This document shows, piece after piece, positions 48,094-57,216 of a DNA stretch of 64,000 bases. The translations under genes were made by a program, and so were the position numbers. Source of the stretch: Lentisphaerota bacterium (GTDB taxonomy: Bacteria > Verrucomicrobiota > Lentisphaeria > Victivallales > Victivallaceae); contig SUWH01000009.1 of assembly GCA_015061605.1 (NCBI GenBank), forward strand, positions 1 through 64,000, written 5' to 3'. The notes under the pieces were generated by a model. It saw nothing but the letters and a program-made list of their open reading frames with translations, was not told the DNA's origin and made no database searches. Position 1 is the stretch's first letter, and each line of letters opens with the position of its first letter.

Positions 48094-48138
48094 TTGCAAA
48101 ACTCTTTCCTGTTGTGGGTTGTATTTTTAAGTTTGATT

Positions 48139-48945
48139 TTATCTGCCGGAAACACTTCCTTTGTAACGCAAATCGTAAATGCTCCAATTGCTGCCGCTGC
48201 GTAAAACGGTGGTTTGAAATACTGACAGCAAATAGTTGTAGTCCTCATCTTCATTTGACGGCAAAAGTACCATGCACTGTTTGCGGCCGCGATAGTAAAG
48301 TTTTACCCGCAATTCCCCGGGAACAGCCAGCGATATCTCCTGTATCGCAATATCGGAATAATTACTCAACGCGTTGAGTATCAAGCGTAATGCCGGTTTT
48401 ACCTGGGTGGCGATATTTTCGTTGCGCAGACCTTTGATCACCGGGAGGCGCTGATTGCCGGCGCTGGACTCCTGCCGCTTCATAATGACCCCGGAAGCAT
48501 CGATCACTGCCGGAGAATTTACTGAAAACAGCGAGGCACGCGGGATGCGTTCAATGATCTTGATTTTCAGTGTGTCCGGCAGATGGAGCCGGACTTCGGC
48601 GGTTTCGATGCTGGGGATTTTTTCCAGTTTTTCCCGCAGAGCCTGTAAATCGAGGGCAAAGAGATTGGCTCCCTTTTTCAATTCGAGCCGTTCTAAAAGC
48701 AATTCCGGATTTTTCTGCCAGTACCCGGTGCTGTCCACTTCCAGATTCTTGAATTCAAGCCGCGGGTTTTCGGTGTAGAAATATCCCGGAAGTTTGATTA
48801 TGCACCATGTCAGCAACCCCAGAAACAGCACAGCGAGACAGATGATCGCGATCAGTTTGAACTTGCGTTTTGAACTGTCCGGCGCATTGCTGTCAGTTTT
48901 CCGGCTGCTGCCGGATTTTTTACTGTTTCTGCTGTATTCTGCCAT
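48139..48945 (-). CDS. FtsQ/DivIB-like cell division protein
   Basis: Single TM then POTRA-like: LEFKNLEVDSTGYWQKNPELLLERLELKKGANLFALDLQALREKLEKIPSIETAEVRLHLPDTLKIKIIERIP. Confidence 0.8.
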   Translation of the reverse strand: MAEYSRNSKKSGSSRKTDSNAPDSSKRKFKLIAIICLAVLFLGLLTWCIIKLPGYFYTENPRLEFKNLEVDSTGYWQKNPELLLERLELKKGANLFALDLQALREKLEKIPSIETAEVRLHLPDTLKIKIIERIPRASLFSVNSPAVIDASGVIMKRQESSAGNQRLPVIKGLRNENIATQVKPALRLILNALSNYSDIAIQEISLAVPGELRVKLYYRGRKQCMVLLPSNEDEDYNYLLSVFQTTVLRSGSNWSIYDLRYKGSVSGR

Positions 48946-49029
48946 GTTCTTATCTTTCAGAAACAAAAACGACGCTCCAGAAAATTCCGGAACGCCGTAA
49001 TCTTACTTCTCTCTGGACATTCCGTATAC

Positions 49030-49791
49030 TTAATATACATCGTATCCGTTGCGTTTCAACTCCGCTTTCAATTCCGGAATGGAGATCATTTTGAAGTGGA
49101 ACACCGATGCCGCCAGCAGTACCTGCGCACCGGCGGCTGCGGCTTCGATGAAGTGTTCCATTTTTCCCGCTCCGCCGGATGCGACGATCTTTGCGGAACA
49201 CGCCTGTGCCATTGCCCGGATGACCGGCAGATCATAACCGGTCCTGGCTCCGTCACCGGCTTTGCTGGTCGGCAGGATCACTTTTACTCCGAAGTCATCG
49301 ACCTTCTTTGCGAAATCAACTGCATCAAATCCGGTGGCGGTACGGCCGCCGTCAATGTAGACTTCGTAACCGGAAGGCATGGCAGGATTCACATCGAGGT
49401 CGATGGCGACTGTAACTGCGTCGACACCGAATTCGCTGATCAGCTCTTTGATGAGCTCCGGACGGCGGAACGCCGCACTGCTGGTGGACACTTTATTTGC
49501 ACCGGCAGTCAATACCTGCCGGGCGGATTCCACGTCGCGGATACCGCCGCCGACGGTAAAAGGAATGGTGCAGACATCGGCGACTTTGCGGACGACTTCG
49601 GTCAGCGTGTCGCGTTTTTCCACGGTTGCGGTAATGTCAAGCAATGCCAGTTCATCTGCACCTGCGGCGCAATATGCCAATGCGCACTCCACCGGATCTC
49701 CGGCATCGGCAATATCTACGAAATGAACCCCCTTGACCACACGTCCCGCCTGCATATCCAGGCACGGCATGATCGAAATCTTACCTGACAT
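49030..49791 (-). CDS. hisF: Imidazole glycerol phosphate synthase subunit HisF-like
   Basis: IMPCLDMQAGRVVKGVHFVDIADAGDPVECALAYCAAGADELALLDITAT...GGGIRDVESARQVL. Confidence 0.9.
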   Translation of the reverse strand: MSGKISIMPCLDMQAGRVVKGVHFVDIADAGDPVECALAYCAAGADELALLDITATVEKRDTLTEVVRKVADVCTIPFTVGGGIRDVESARQVLTAGANKVSTSSAAFRRPELIKELISEFGVDAVTVAIDLDVNPAMPSGYEVYIDGGRTATGFDAVDFAKKVDDFGVKVILPTSKAGDGARTGYDLPVIRAMAQACSAKIVASGGAGKMEHFIEAAAAGAQVLLAASVFHFKMISIPELKAELKRNGYDVY

Positions 49792-49820
49792 AACAACAAT
49801 CCTTTACATTTAGTTTTTTA

Positions 49821-50981
49821 TCAACGCGGCATACGATCCGGCTCTTCGGAAGCGAGCTTCTGGAGCCATTCCACGTTGGGGAAATAATCTTTGTAGAACG
49901 AGCGGATCAGGGTTTCCAGACCCTTCTGACCATATTCCCAATCCAGCACTTTGTCGCCGAGAACTTTGCGGACATTGCTCTGGTCAAAGATGATATCGCT
50001 GCTGAAGTAGGGGTAGAGGTCGCCGATGAAACGGGACATCAGATCACTGTTCGCACTTTTTCTGGTACTGTCGACACCGACTGAAACACCATCCAGACGG
50101 AGGATCTTGCAGATGGAATTTTCGATCTGTTTAGTAGTCACGGGGCTGTCGCCGGTGATGTGATAAGCGGTATTGGTCACCGGTTTCTGGAAGAGCGCGG
50201 TGATCGCTTCCTGCACATAGTCGATGGGTACGAAGTAGACGTGTTCGGAGGGAACCGCGGCGAAGTTGATATCCATCGGTACCCATGAAGCCGGATCAAT
50301 GCCGCGTTTGCTGCACTGGTGGCTCTTGATCTTGCCGAGGAATTCCAGAATGCGGTAGAAAGCCAGCGGTTTGCGGATACGTCCGTCGGAACGGCGTCCG
50401 GTGATGATCGCCGGGCGGTAGACAGAGAAAGGTATTCCGGAGTTGCGGACGAGAAATTCCGCTTTGAATTTGCTCTCTTCGTAGGGGTTGTTGAAACCGC
50501 TGTCGATCGGATTGTCTTCAATGGCGGTGCCGCAGAGTTTACCGGCGATATAGCTGGTTCCGACATAGTGGAACTCTTTGACGTTGAGCAGTTTTGCCAG
50601 TTTGACCATGCTCTCGGTGCCGTAGTAGTTGATCTTGAAAACCTTGCCGGTGGGGTCTTTGCCCAGATTCACATCTGCCGCGCAGTGGAAAACGATATTG
50701 ACACCTTTCAAAGCTTCATCTTTTGCCAGTTCTTCCGGGACGATAGAGGTCACATCACCTTCTACGACGCTGACTTTGCTCAAGATCCGGTCCGCCGCTT
50801 CCGGGCAGCCGTCAAAAACGCACTCATCGCGGATGATCGAGTCTACACGTTCAGCCGCAGTTTTGCCGCCGCCGCGACGTACCAGACAGACAACTTCATA
50901 ATCATCGCGCTCCTGAAGCAATGCCACAACAAATGCGCTGCCGACCAAACCAGTCACACCGGTTACCAGAATTTTGTTCAT
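49821..50981 (-). CDS. NAD-dependent epimerase / thioester-reductase-like SDR
   Basis: KILVTGVTGLVGSAFVVALL, FHCAADVNLGK, YEESKFKAEFLVR. Confidence 0.88.
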   Translation of the reverse strand: MNKILVTGVTGLVGSAFVVALLQERDDYEVVCLVRRGGGKTAAERVDSIIRDECVFDGCPEAADRILSKVSVVEGDVTSIVPEELAKDEALKGVNIVFHCAADVNLGKDPTGKVFKINYYGTESMVKLAKLLNVKEFHYVGTSYIAGKLCGTAIEDNPIDSGFNNPYEESKFKAEFLVRNSGIPFSVYRPAIITGRRSDGRIRKPLAFYRILEFLGKIKSHQCSKRGIDPASWVPMDINFAAVPSEHVYFVPIDYVQEAITALFQKPVTNTAYHITGDSPVTTKQIENSICKILRLDGVSVGVDSTRKSANSDLMSRFIGDLYPYFSSDIIFDQSNVRKVLGDKVLDWEYGQKGLETLIRSFYKDYFPNVEWLQKLASEEPDRMPR

Positions 50982-51268
50982 ATTTGATCCTTAATATTCG
51001 CTTTTACTTCATGTCCGGAACTTCATCCCAGTCCCCTGTTATTTTTTTTGCCGGACATTGCCGATCAATCCGTTTTCTGCGGTACAGTACACCTCATACC
51101 CGGATTGCCGATAAAAATAAAACAAACTGCTATACTATACACTTGAAACCGGATTTTATCAAGCGGGCTTTTTTAAAAAAATGAAAAAATGTTCCGGACA
51201 GCTTGTCAGGCGCCGGATTGAACGATGATGTTTTTATAACTTTTTTGTAACTTTTTGAATAATTCAGT

Positions 51269-51297
51269 TTGAAAAAAATGCAAAATAATGCTATAGT
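51269..51297 (+). promoter_or_regulatory. sigma70-like promoter (TTGAAA-N17-TATAGT) for TolC gene
   Basis: direct reading. Confidence 0.6.
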
Positions 51298-51355
51298 ATA
51301 TGCAATAATTAGGAAATGTTGAGAATTTCATAGAAAACAGGAGTTTGAGAAAAAT

Positions 51356-52945
51356 ATGAAAATCATTCAGTGCGGAATTCTGGGTGCCGCGATGTCGGTC
51401 TTGTTGACCTGCGGCTGTTATAATTATAAGGCTCCGGCAGCGGCAGCTCTCGGGGACAGCTATACTGAACGTAAACGCGATGCCGCGGATGATATATTTA
51501 AAGATAAAAAGGAACTGACCCTGCTCGATGCTCAGCGTATTGCCATCCGCAACAATCCGACCTATATCGCCGCTTATCACTCCGTGGAAGCCGCACGCAT
51601 GAGATATTATCAGGCATGGGGTGCTTATTCCCCCACGCTTTCTGCTTCTTTCAGTATGGGCAACAGCCACAACTGGGTGCGTGATTCAGAGGGAGAGCCC
51701 CGCAGGGATGCTTTTTCCACCAATGTCGGTGTCAAGGCAAATTTGCTGCTGTTTGACGGATTTGCCCGTTATTTCAAGCTGAAAGCTTCCAAGAGCAGTT
51801 TGAAATACCAGGAACTTATGGAAGCTGACGCCTGCCGGACGATGACTCTGTCTGTGGCATACGCCTATAATACCGTGCTGCTCGCGATTGAACAGCGCCG
51901 TATCGCCATGGAAAACCGTAAATTTCAGTTCGATTCACTCCAGAATACCCGCTATAAATTTGAAGCCGGTGCCGCTCCTTTGAGTGATGTTCTCAACTTT
52001 GAAATTCAGGTCAATAATGCCGAAGTCAATATGATCGCGGCAGATTACTCTTACGATACCGCGATTTATGCCCTGGCGGTTCTTATGGGATATCCTGACG
52101 GCGTTCTGCCGGCTGACCTGAAGTTTGCCGGAGACTTCAAATCCAGTTTCGCCGAACTTCCGGCGGTCGAAATCTATCTGGACGCCGCGCTTGCCAACCG
52201 TCCTGACCTTAAAGCCTATCGTGAACAGCTCAATATCGCCAAGTATCAGGTCTATCAGGCCTGGAGTGCTTATTCTCCGACGGTCAACGGCTATGTCAAT
52301 ATGGGGTTCAAATCCACCGACCAGGATACCAATTATCCCTACACCAGCGGTATTTATAATGAAGACTTCAGTCTTGGCTACGGCATCAATGCCGAATGGA
52401 CGATTTTCAACGGCGCGATCCGCTACAACAAATTGCGTGAAGCACAGGCTTCCATGGCTGTCGCTGACTTTGAAGTTGCCGCCCGCTGGTTGAAGGTCGT
52501 CGATGAGGTTCGTGCCGCTTATGCCAATTACATCCAGAGTGTGAAGAAAACCAAACTTTACGCCCGCGTCAGAGAACTCTCTGCCAAACAGCGCGACCTC
52601 GTGGATGATGAATACCGCGCCGGTAACGCTGAATTGACCCGTCTCAATGAAGCCCAGCGCGACCTGGTCGATGCCGAAACCAGTCTTGCTTCCAGTTACA
52701 TCAATGTTCAGAATGCCAAAGCTCAGCTCGATTCTGTTGTCGGCGGAAACACCGCTGAATACTATCTCAATGTCGATGAAAAGAATAGTCAGCAGAGCTA
52801 CCCCGGTCTGGGAAATCTTCCCGAACCGGATGTCAAGGCTGCCACTCCGGCTGAAACCAAGGCTGCTGTCCCGGCTGCCCCGGCTCAAGGGGCTGCGATC
52901 CCGGCTATTCCGGCAAGCGCAACTGCCAAGCCGGCTGCCAGATAA
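51356..52945 (+). CDS. TolC-family outer membrane protein
   Basis: Lipobox-like LLTCGC; AWGAYSPTLSASFS..., LLLFDGFARYFKLKASKSS; Pro/Ala-rich C-terminus. Confidence 0.88.
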   Translation: MKIIQCGILGAAMSVLLTCGCYNYKAPAAAALGDSYTERKRDAADDIFKDKKELTLLDAQRIAIRNNPTYIAAYHSVEAARMRYYQAWGAYSPTLSASFSMGNSHNWVRDSEGEPRRDAFSTNVGVKANLLLFDGFARYFKLKASKSSLKYQELMEADACRTMTLSVAYAYNTVLLAIEQRRIAMENRKFQFDSLQNTRYKFEAGAAPLSDVLNFEIQVNNAEVNMIAADYSYDTAIYALAVLMGYPDGVLPADLKFAGDFKSSFAELPAVEIYLDAALANRPDLKAYREQLNIAKYQVYQAWSAYSPTVNGYVNMGFKSTDQDTNYPYTSGIYNEDFSLGYGINAEWTIFNGAIRYNKLREAQASMAVADFEVAARWLKVVDEVRAAYANYIQSVKKTKLYARVRELSAKQRDLVDDEYRAGNAELTRLNEAQRDLVDAETSLASSYINVQNAKAQLDSVVGGNTAEYYLNVDEKNSQQSYPGLGNLPEPDVKAATPAETKAAVPAAPAQGAAIPAIPASATAKPAAR

Positions 52946-52961
52946 AATTTGGTAACAACCT

Positions 52962-53543
52962 ATGATATTCAAAAAGAACGGTAACAGGATAGTCTATACT
53001 GTCGGAGCACCGGTGTTGCGGAAAATCGCGGCACCGGTTGCTGTCGTTGATGACAATATCCGCAAGTTGGCTTCCGATATGATCGATGCCATGGGATATT
53101 TTAACGGTATCGGACTCGCGGCTCCCCAGTATGGAGAATCGTTGAGACTGGTGGTTATCGATGTGCCGCAGGAGAGCAATACCGGTTCTCCGGGCGAAGC
53201 ACTGCTGCTGCCGAAGATGCCGCTGGTGTTGGTCAATCCGGAGATCGTAATGAGTTCTGAAAAGAGTGCCAGTCGCGAAGAAGGCTGTCTTTCTGTTCCC
53301 GGTTTGTACGCTCCGGTATGCCGTCCGGAACGGGTGGTTCTGCGCACGCAGATCATGGATGGTGATTTTATTGAAATCGAGTGCGGCGGTCTGCTCGGAC
53401 GTTGTATCCAGCATGAGCTGGATCATCTGGACGGTAAGCTTTTCACTGACCGGGTCGAACCGGATACCGCCCGGCAGATCCGCGGTGATCTCGACCGCCT
53501 GACCCGGATCGGTCAGAGCCGTAATTTTCGCAGGAATAAATAA
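52962..53543 (+). CDS. def: Peptide deformylase
   Basis: GIGLAAPQYGESLRLVVID, EEGCLSVPGLYAPV, CIQHELDHLDGKLFTD. Confidence 0.97.
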   Translation: MIFKKNGNRIVYTVGAPVLRKIAAPVAVVDDNIRKLASDMIDAMGYFNGIGLAAPQYGESLRLVVIDVPQESNTGSPGEALLLPKMPLVLVNPEIVMSSEKSASREEGCLSVPGLYAPVCRPERVVLRTQIMDGDFIEIECGGLLGRCIQHELDHLDGKLFTDRVEPDTARQIRGDLDRLTRIGQSRNFRRNK

Positions 53544-53545
53544 AA

Positions 53546-54499
53546 ATGAATTTCTTTAAAGCGTTTTTTGCCGCTTGCCGGGGGCCGGCTTCTTTTGTCG
53601 ATTTGCGCCGTCAGGCGGGATGGCGGGTCATCGTACATCTCATATTGACCATACTGTTGAGTTCGATTTGCATCGGCATCGGCCGTTACTGTGCGCTGAA
53701 GTATTTCTGGGCGCAGGCAGAACAGCAGTTTGTCGAGATATTCGGTAACGGTATCGCTGTCGGAAAAAACGGGATGCTTCCGGAAAAAGATGTTGATATC
53801 AGCCGCCGTCAGGAGTTGCCTTACAATGGTCTTCTGCTCTACATTTCTCCCAAAGGTGCGGAGAAAAACTATTCCGATGAAACTCTGGAAGTCCGCAACT
53901 TTATTCTGGTCTGGACTCCGGGATATGCGGCAATTGCCTTGCGGAACCGGGAAAACGGCCGGTGGAGTTTCGCCGCTTCTGACGCCGCACAGGGGGAACT
54001 GGTTTCCCGTATGGTTCAGCAGAACGACGGATCTTTGAAAAACGGACTTACTCTGGATGAACTGCGTAAAGAAATATTATCCCTTGCCGCATTGCCGCTG
54101 CCTGAAAATTTCAAAAACTTTAAGGAAAGCGGATTTATCCCTGCTCAATCGCTTTTCAAAATGTTGCGCGGTTCCATGGCGGCTGTCAACGGTGGAGCGT
54201 ATTTCCGGTTGACCTTCTTTCTGGTTGTGTTCGGTGCTTTTGCCTACATGATGATCTTCTTTCTGGCGGAACTTTTCCCCGGCGCAGAGAAAAAAATTTC
54301 TTCCGCTGAGATGTGGAAGATCGTCCTTTATGCCGCCTGTCCGGTGATCGCTGTCGTAAACTGTTTCCCCATGCTTCAACTTCCGTTTGAATCATGGTAT
54401 GAAAAAATATTTCTGGTCGCATGGATAATCTATATCAACATTATCAAACGCTGGTTGGAGAGAAACAGCGAACTTATCGAAAATCAGGAGAAACAATAA
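53546..54499 (+). CDS. DUF1189-like membrane protein
   Basis: TM topology with N-terminal FFKAFFAACRGPASF; translationally close to def. Confidence 0.5.
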   Translation: MNFFKAFFAACRGPASFVDLRRQAGWRVIVHLILTILLSSICIGIGRYCALKYFWAQAEQQFVEIFGNGIAVGKNGMLPEKDVDISRRQELPYNGLLLYISPKGAEKNYSDETLEVRNFILVWTPGYAAIALRNRENGRWSFAASDAAQGELVSRMVQQNDGSLKNGLTLDELRKEILSLAALPLPENFKNFKESGFIPAQSLFKMLRGSMAAVNGGAYFRLTFFLVVFGAFAYMMIFFLAELFPGAEKKISSAEMWKIVLYAACPVIAVVNCFPMLQLPFESWYEKIFLVAWIIYINIIKRWLERNSELIENQEKQ

Positions 54500-54500
54500 A

Positions 54501-55241
54501 ATGGATGATCTTCGCAATTTTTTCACCATCCCCGGATGGTATCAGCCGCTTTCGCCATTCACCTTTGAAACCAAATTTGTGAAATTGCGCACTGATGCTA
54601 TCGCCGCTCTGGCTGACTCTTACAACAGCGGCGCGGATATATCCATGGATTGTGAAATGTCCAAACAGGTCATTGCCGATTTGCGTCCGGTGATGAAAAA
54701 AATCTCCGGTAACAGCTTTGTTTCTGTCGATTGCTGCGCGCCCACTGATACGGAACGCTTCGTTTCCAAAGGCGGTGCGGTATTTTCTCCTGAAAGTGCA
54801 TGGTTCTTCCTTGCCCGCAGCAAAAAGGTCGCCAAAGCCGCCGCCGCCGGAAAAGTCGAATATGTCTGTATCCGTCCTTACCGGCACATCAGCAAAGCAC
54901 GGGAATTCCGTTTGTTCGTATACGAGGGTAAACTTTCTGCAATGAGCCAGTACAACCTCAACCGCCATTACCGCCGTCTTGAAGGTTTCCGCAAACGTTA
55001 CTGGAAACTGGCTGAACAATTCGTTCAGGATGTCGTCTGGCGTATCCCCGTAAAAACTCTGGTGATAGACGTATACTTCACCAGCAGTGAACGCTTCATC
55101 ATCATCGACCTCAACTGCTGGGGCAAACCCACTGATCCGCTGCTTTTGAACACATGGGATCGCGACTGGAATGAAGTTGCGGGCATTCAACTGATTCCTC
55201 CTCCGACCAAGATCAGCGGCGAAGTAAAAGTTTCTTTTTAA
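54501..55241 (+). CDS. CDC123/D123-like ATP-grasp protein
   Basis: EFRLFVYEGKLSAMSQYNLNRHYRRLEG...VIDVYFTSSERFIIIDLNCWGKPTDPLLLNTWDRD matches the D123 pattern. Confidence 0.7.
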   Translation: MDDLRNFFTIPGWYQPLSPFTFETKFVKLRTDAIAALADSYNSGADISMDCEMSKQVIADLRPVMKKISGNSFVSVDCCAPTDTERFVSKGGAVFSPESAWFFLARSKKVAKAAAAGKVEYVCIRPYRHISKAREFRLFVYEGKLSAMSQYNLNRHYRRLEGFRKRYWKLAEQFVQDVVWRIPVKTLVIDVYFTSSERFIIIDLNCWGKPTDPLLLNTWDRDWNEVAGIQLIPPPTKISGEVKVSF

Positions 55242-55266
55242 TGGTGTCGTCTTTCCAATAGGGGGT

Positions 55267-55475
55267 GCGGCGCGCCCTCGTGCGCACTGACTTGGGAAGT
55301 TGAGGGCTCGGGAACGCAAGTTCACCTCGCCCCGCAACTTCCCGGTGTCATCATCGCACGATCATCGCGCCGATTGGAACGGGGGAGGTTGGCGGAACTG
55401 CGCTACGGGAGTTTGCGCCTGTCGCCGGGCTGAAGCCCGGCAGGCGAGTGGTAGTGTTTGATTCCGCCTGACGGC
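55267..55475. repeat. Modular GC-rich repeat, copy a (hairpin module + 120-nt module + CCGCCTGACGGCGG)
   Basis: Shares GCGGCGCGCCCTCGTGCGCACTGACTTG and ATCGCACGATCATCGCGCCGATTG...GAAGCCCGGCAGGCG with the copy at 57712. Confidence 0.9.
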
Positions 55476-55487
55476 GGATTTTTTTTT
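55464..55487 (+). terminator. Hairpin-T tract CCGCCTGACGGCGGATTTTTTTTT within repeat
   Basis: CCGCC/GGCGG stem + T9; same unit recurs at 55548, 56113 and 58043. Confidence 0.65.
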
Positions 55488-55550
55488 AAGTCCGATCAAG
55501 CCCGACCAACGGGAAGGGCGCGACACCTCGCTGCGGCACGTTTGCCGCCG
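55488..55550. repeat. 63-nt repeat unit (AAGTCCGATCAAGCCCGACCAACGGGAAGGGCGCGACACCTCGCTGCGGCACGTTTGCCGCCG)
   Basis: Further copies at 56137-56199, 56213-56263 (partial), 58067-58129, 58129-58186. Confidence 0.9.
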
Positions 55551-55645
55551 CCTGACGGCGGATTTTTTTTGAACTGCAAAAAGACGCGGCTTGGAAAGAG
55601 TCTGCGAGGCGGTTGCCGCCGAGCGCGCAGGCGGAACGGAGCGAA

Positions 55646-55762
55646 CCGCCGGTTAGCAGCCGGCGGACGCGCTGAAGAAATTCAGCGCGGGCAGAGGAAG
55701 CCGAGCAGTAAGCCGCGAGTGAAGCCGATGTAATCGGCTGAACGCAGGCGCTGTAATCAGCG
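55646..55762. repeat. Series of four adjacent perfect hairpins
   Basis: CCGCCGG/CCGGCGG; CGCGCTGAA-GAAA-TTCAGCGCG; AGCCGAT-GTA-ATCGGCT; CGCTG-TAAT-CAGCG. Confidence 0.75.
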
Positions 55763-55885
55763 GGAAAAAGCCAATCCGGCTTGTGCGCGAGAGGGAGGCG
55801 GAAAAGGGGGGAGTCCGGCGGGGGGAAATCCGGAACGGATGTCCCCCTCCGGCAAGGCTGTCGGCGTCCAACAAACGTACTGTAT

Positions 55886-56716
55886 TTACGGTAAACACAC
55901 TCCGGAAACCTTGAACACCGTATAGCATAATATTACACCAGTGGCACCGCATATGCTCCTGTAAAACGTGAAGCTTTTTATGATCTGTACCTGTCGTCCT
56001 GCCATCAGTCTTTGTTTCGCTGCGCCGTGATAAGACTGGAATGGCGGGCGATTGTGCCCGGCAGGCGTGAGGTAGTGTTGAGTTGCGCCGCTTGCGCGGC
56101 TTATGTTATGTTCCGCCTGACGGCGGATTTTTTTTAAAGTCCGATCAAGCCCGACCAACGGGAAGGGCGCGACACCTCGCTGCGGCACGTTTGCCGCCGC
56201 CTGACGGCGGTTGTTCGACCAACGGGATGGGCGCGACACCTCGCTGCGGCACGTTTGCCGCCGTTTCTGTTTCCTGAACTCATAAGGATTTACGGGGGCA
56301 GGGTCTGCCCATAAGCCTTTTTTATCTGCCCTTGCCTGTTTTTCAGCTTGAATGTATTCAGGGGTTTTATCGTAATGGCAGTAGTGCCACGCATACCCGT
56401 TTTGAACCATCACAAGATTGATTTCAACTCCGTCACAGTACACAACTCCAACTATTCTGCCGTAACGGTCAACCGCTTTGTATCTGACAGTAACTTGTTT
56501 GCCGAAAATCAACGCGGATAAAAACTGTTTGGCTTTGCTGCCGAATGCTTGTTTCTTTTCGGGAGCATCGATTTTATCAAGGCGGATTTTGAAATTGCCT
56601 TTGTCCATTTCATCTAAAACAGTAATAGTATCACCGTCATAAACAGCAACTACCTTTCCTTTGATTTCAGCAGAAAAGAGAGAAAGAGAGAGAAAAAGTA
56701 AAGAGAGTAAAAACAT
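55886..56716 (-). CDS. Secreted thermonuclease (SNase family) with repeat-derived C-terminal extension
   Basis: Signal peptide MFLLSLLFLSLSLFSAEIKG; VVAVYDGDTITVLD, RLDKIDAPEKKQAFG, YGRIVGVVYCDG, NGYAWHY; residues after EFRKQKRR derive from repeat DNA. Confidence 0.88.
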   Translation of the reverse strand: MFLLSLLFLSLSLFSAEIKGKVVAVYDGDTITVLDEMDKGNFKIRLDKIDAPEKKQAFGSKAKQFLSALIFGKQVTVRYKAVDRYGRIVGVVYCDGVEINLVMVQNGYAWHYCHYDKTPEYIQAEKQARADKKGLWADPAPVNPYEFRKQKRRQTCRSEVSRPSRWSNNRRQAAANVPQRGVAPFPLVGLDRTLKKIRRQAEHNISRASGATQHYLTPAGHNRPPFQSYHGAAKQRLMAGRQVQIIKSFTFYRSICGATGVILCYTVFKVSGVCLP

Positions 56717-56762
56717 GTGTTTCACTGTGGCGGTTTCCTTTGAGTTTTTAGGGAAACACCAC

Positions 56763-56796
56763 AAAAAAAGAGGTGCATCCCTGTTTGTACACCTCT
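56763..56796 (-). terminator. Intrinsic terminator-like hairpin in leader of SNase gene
   Basis: Minus strand AGAGGTG...CACCTCT + T6 (A-tract 56763-56769 on plus). Confidence 0.6.
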
Positions 56797-56931
56797 GCAA
56801 CACCTACCACAGTGTCCCAATAAAATACAAAGCAGAAATGCACCGTATATGCGTAAACATACACGGCACAAAATTTGCACTTTATTGGGTTAAGGCTATT
56901 ACAAGGTGGTAGAATTTGCAGAGGTAGCCTT
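56790..56931 (-). ncRNA. Candidate structured leader RNA (nested long-range stems)
   Basis: Pairs 56791-56800/56916-56925 (10 bp), 56804-56810/56906-56912 (7 bp), 56816-56824/56881-56889 (9 bp), 56843-56851/56858-56866 (9 pairs incl. one G-U on minus strand). Confidence 0.55.
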
Positions 56932-57100
56932 TTTTATGCTATATAGTTGTTTTAATCAAAAGTTTTTAGTTTTGCTGCTTTTTCGCCTTTCCTGCTGGTT
57001 AAAATAAACACTCCACAATATAGCACTGCAAAGGCAAAATTTCAACTTTAAGTTATGGATTTTTCCAAAGTGAAAACATTTTGTTACAGTGAATTCATGG

Positions 57101-57136
57101 GGTGTGCCGCCGTCCGTTGTTTTTTTTATGAGATGT
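57101..57136. repeat. Dispersed repeat 3'-tail (GTGCCGCCGTCCGTTGTTTTTTTTATGAGATGT)
   Basis: Same tail at 38551-38579 and 58550-58580. Confidence 0.7.
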
Positions 57137-57216
57137 CGGCGCGGAATATTGGAAATTCTGCTGTCGGCGGTGTAAATTATCTTTGGGACAGATACAATTT
57201 TGGAAAAGGTTAAAAT

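Noticed and set aside
51935-52972. 345-aa minus-strand ORF opposite TolC
   Set aside because: Antisense shadow; TolC gene has promoter, lipobox and family motifs
55458-55733. Repeat-region ORFs (e.g. MIPPDGGFF...SDQARPTGRARHLAAARLPP) as genuine genes
   Set aside because: They are translations of the GC-rich repeat modules, recurring in the same form at 56083 and 58037
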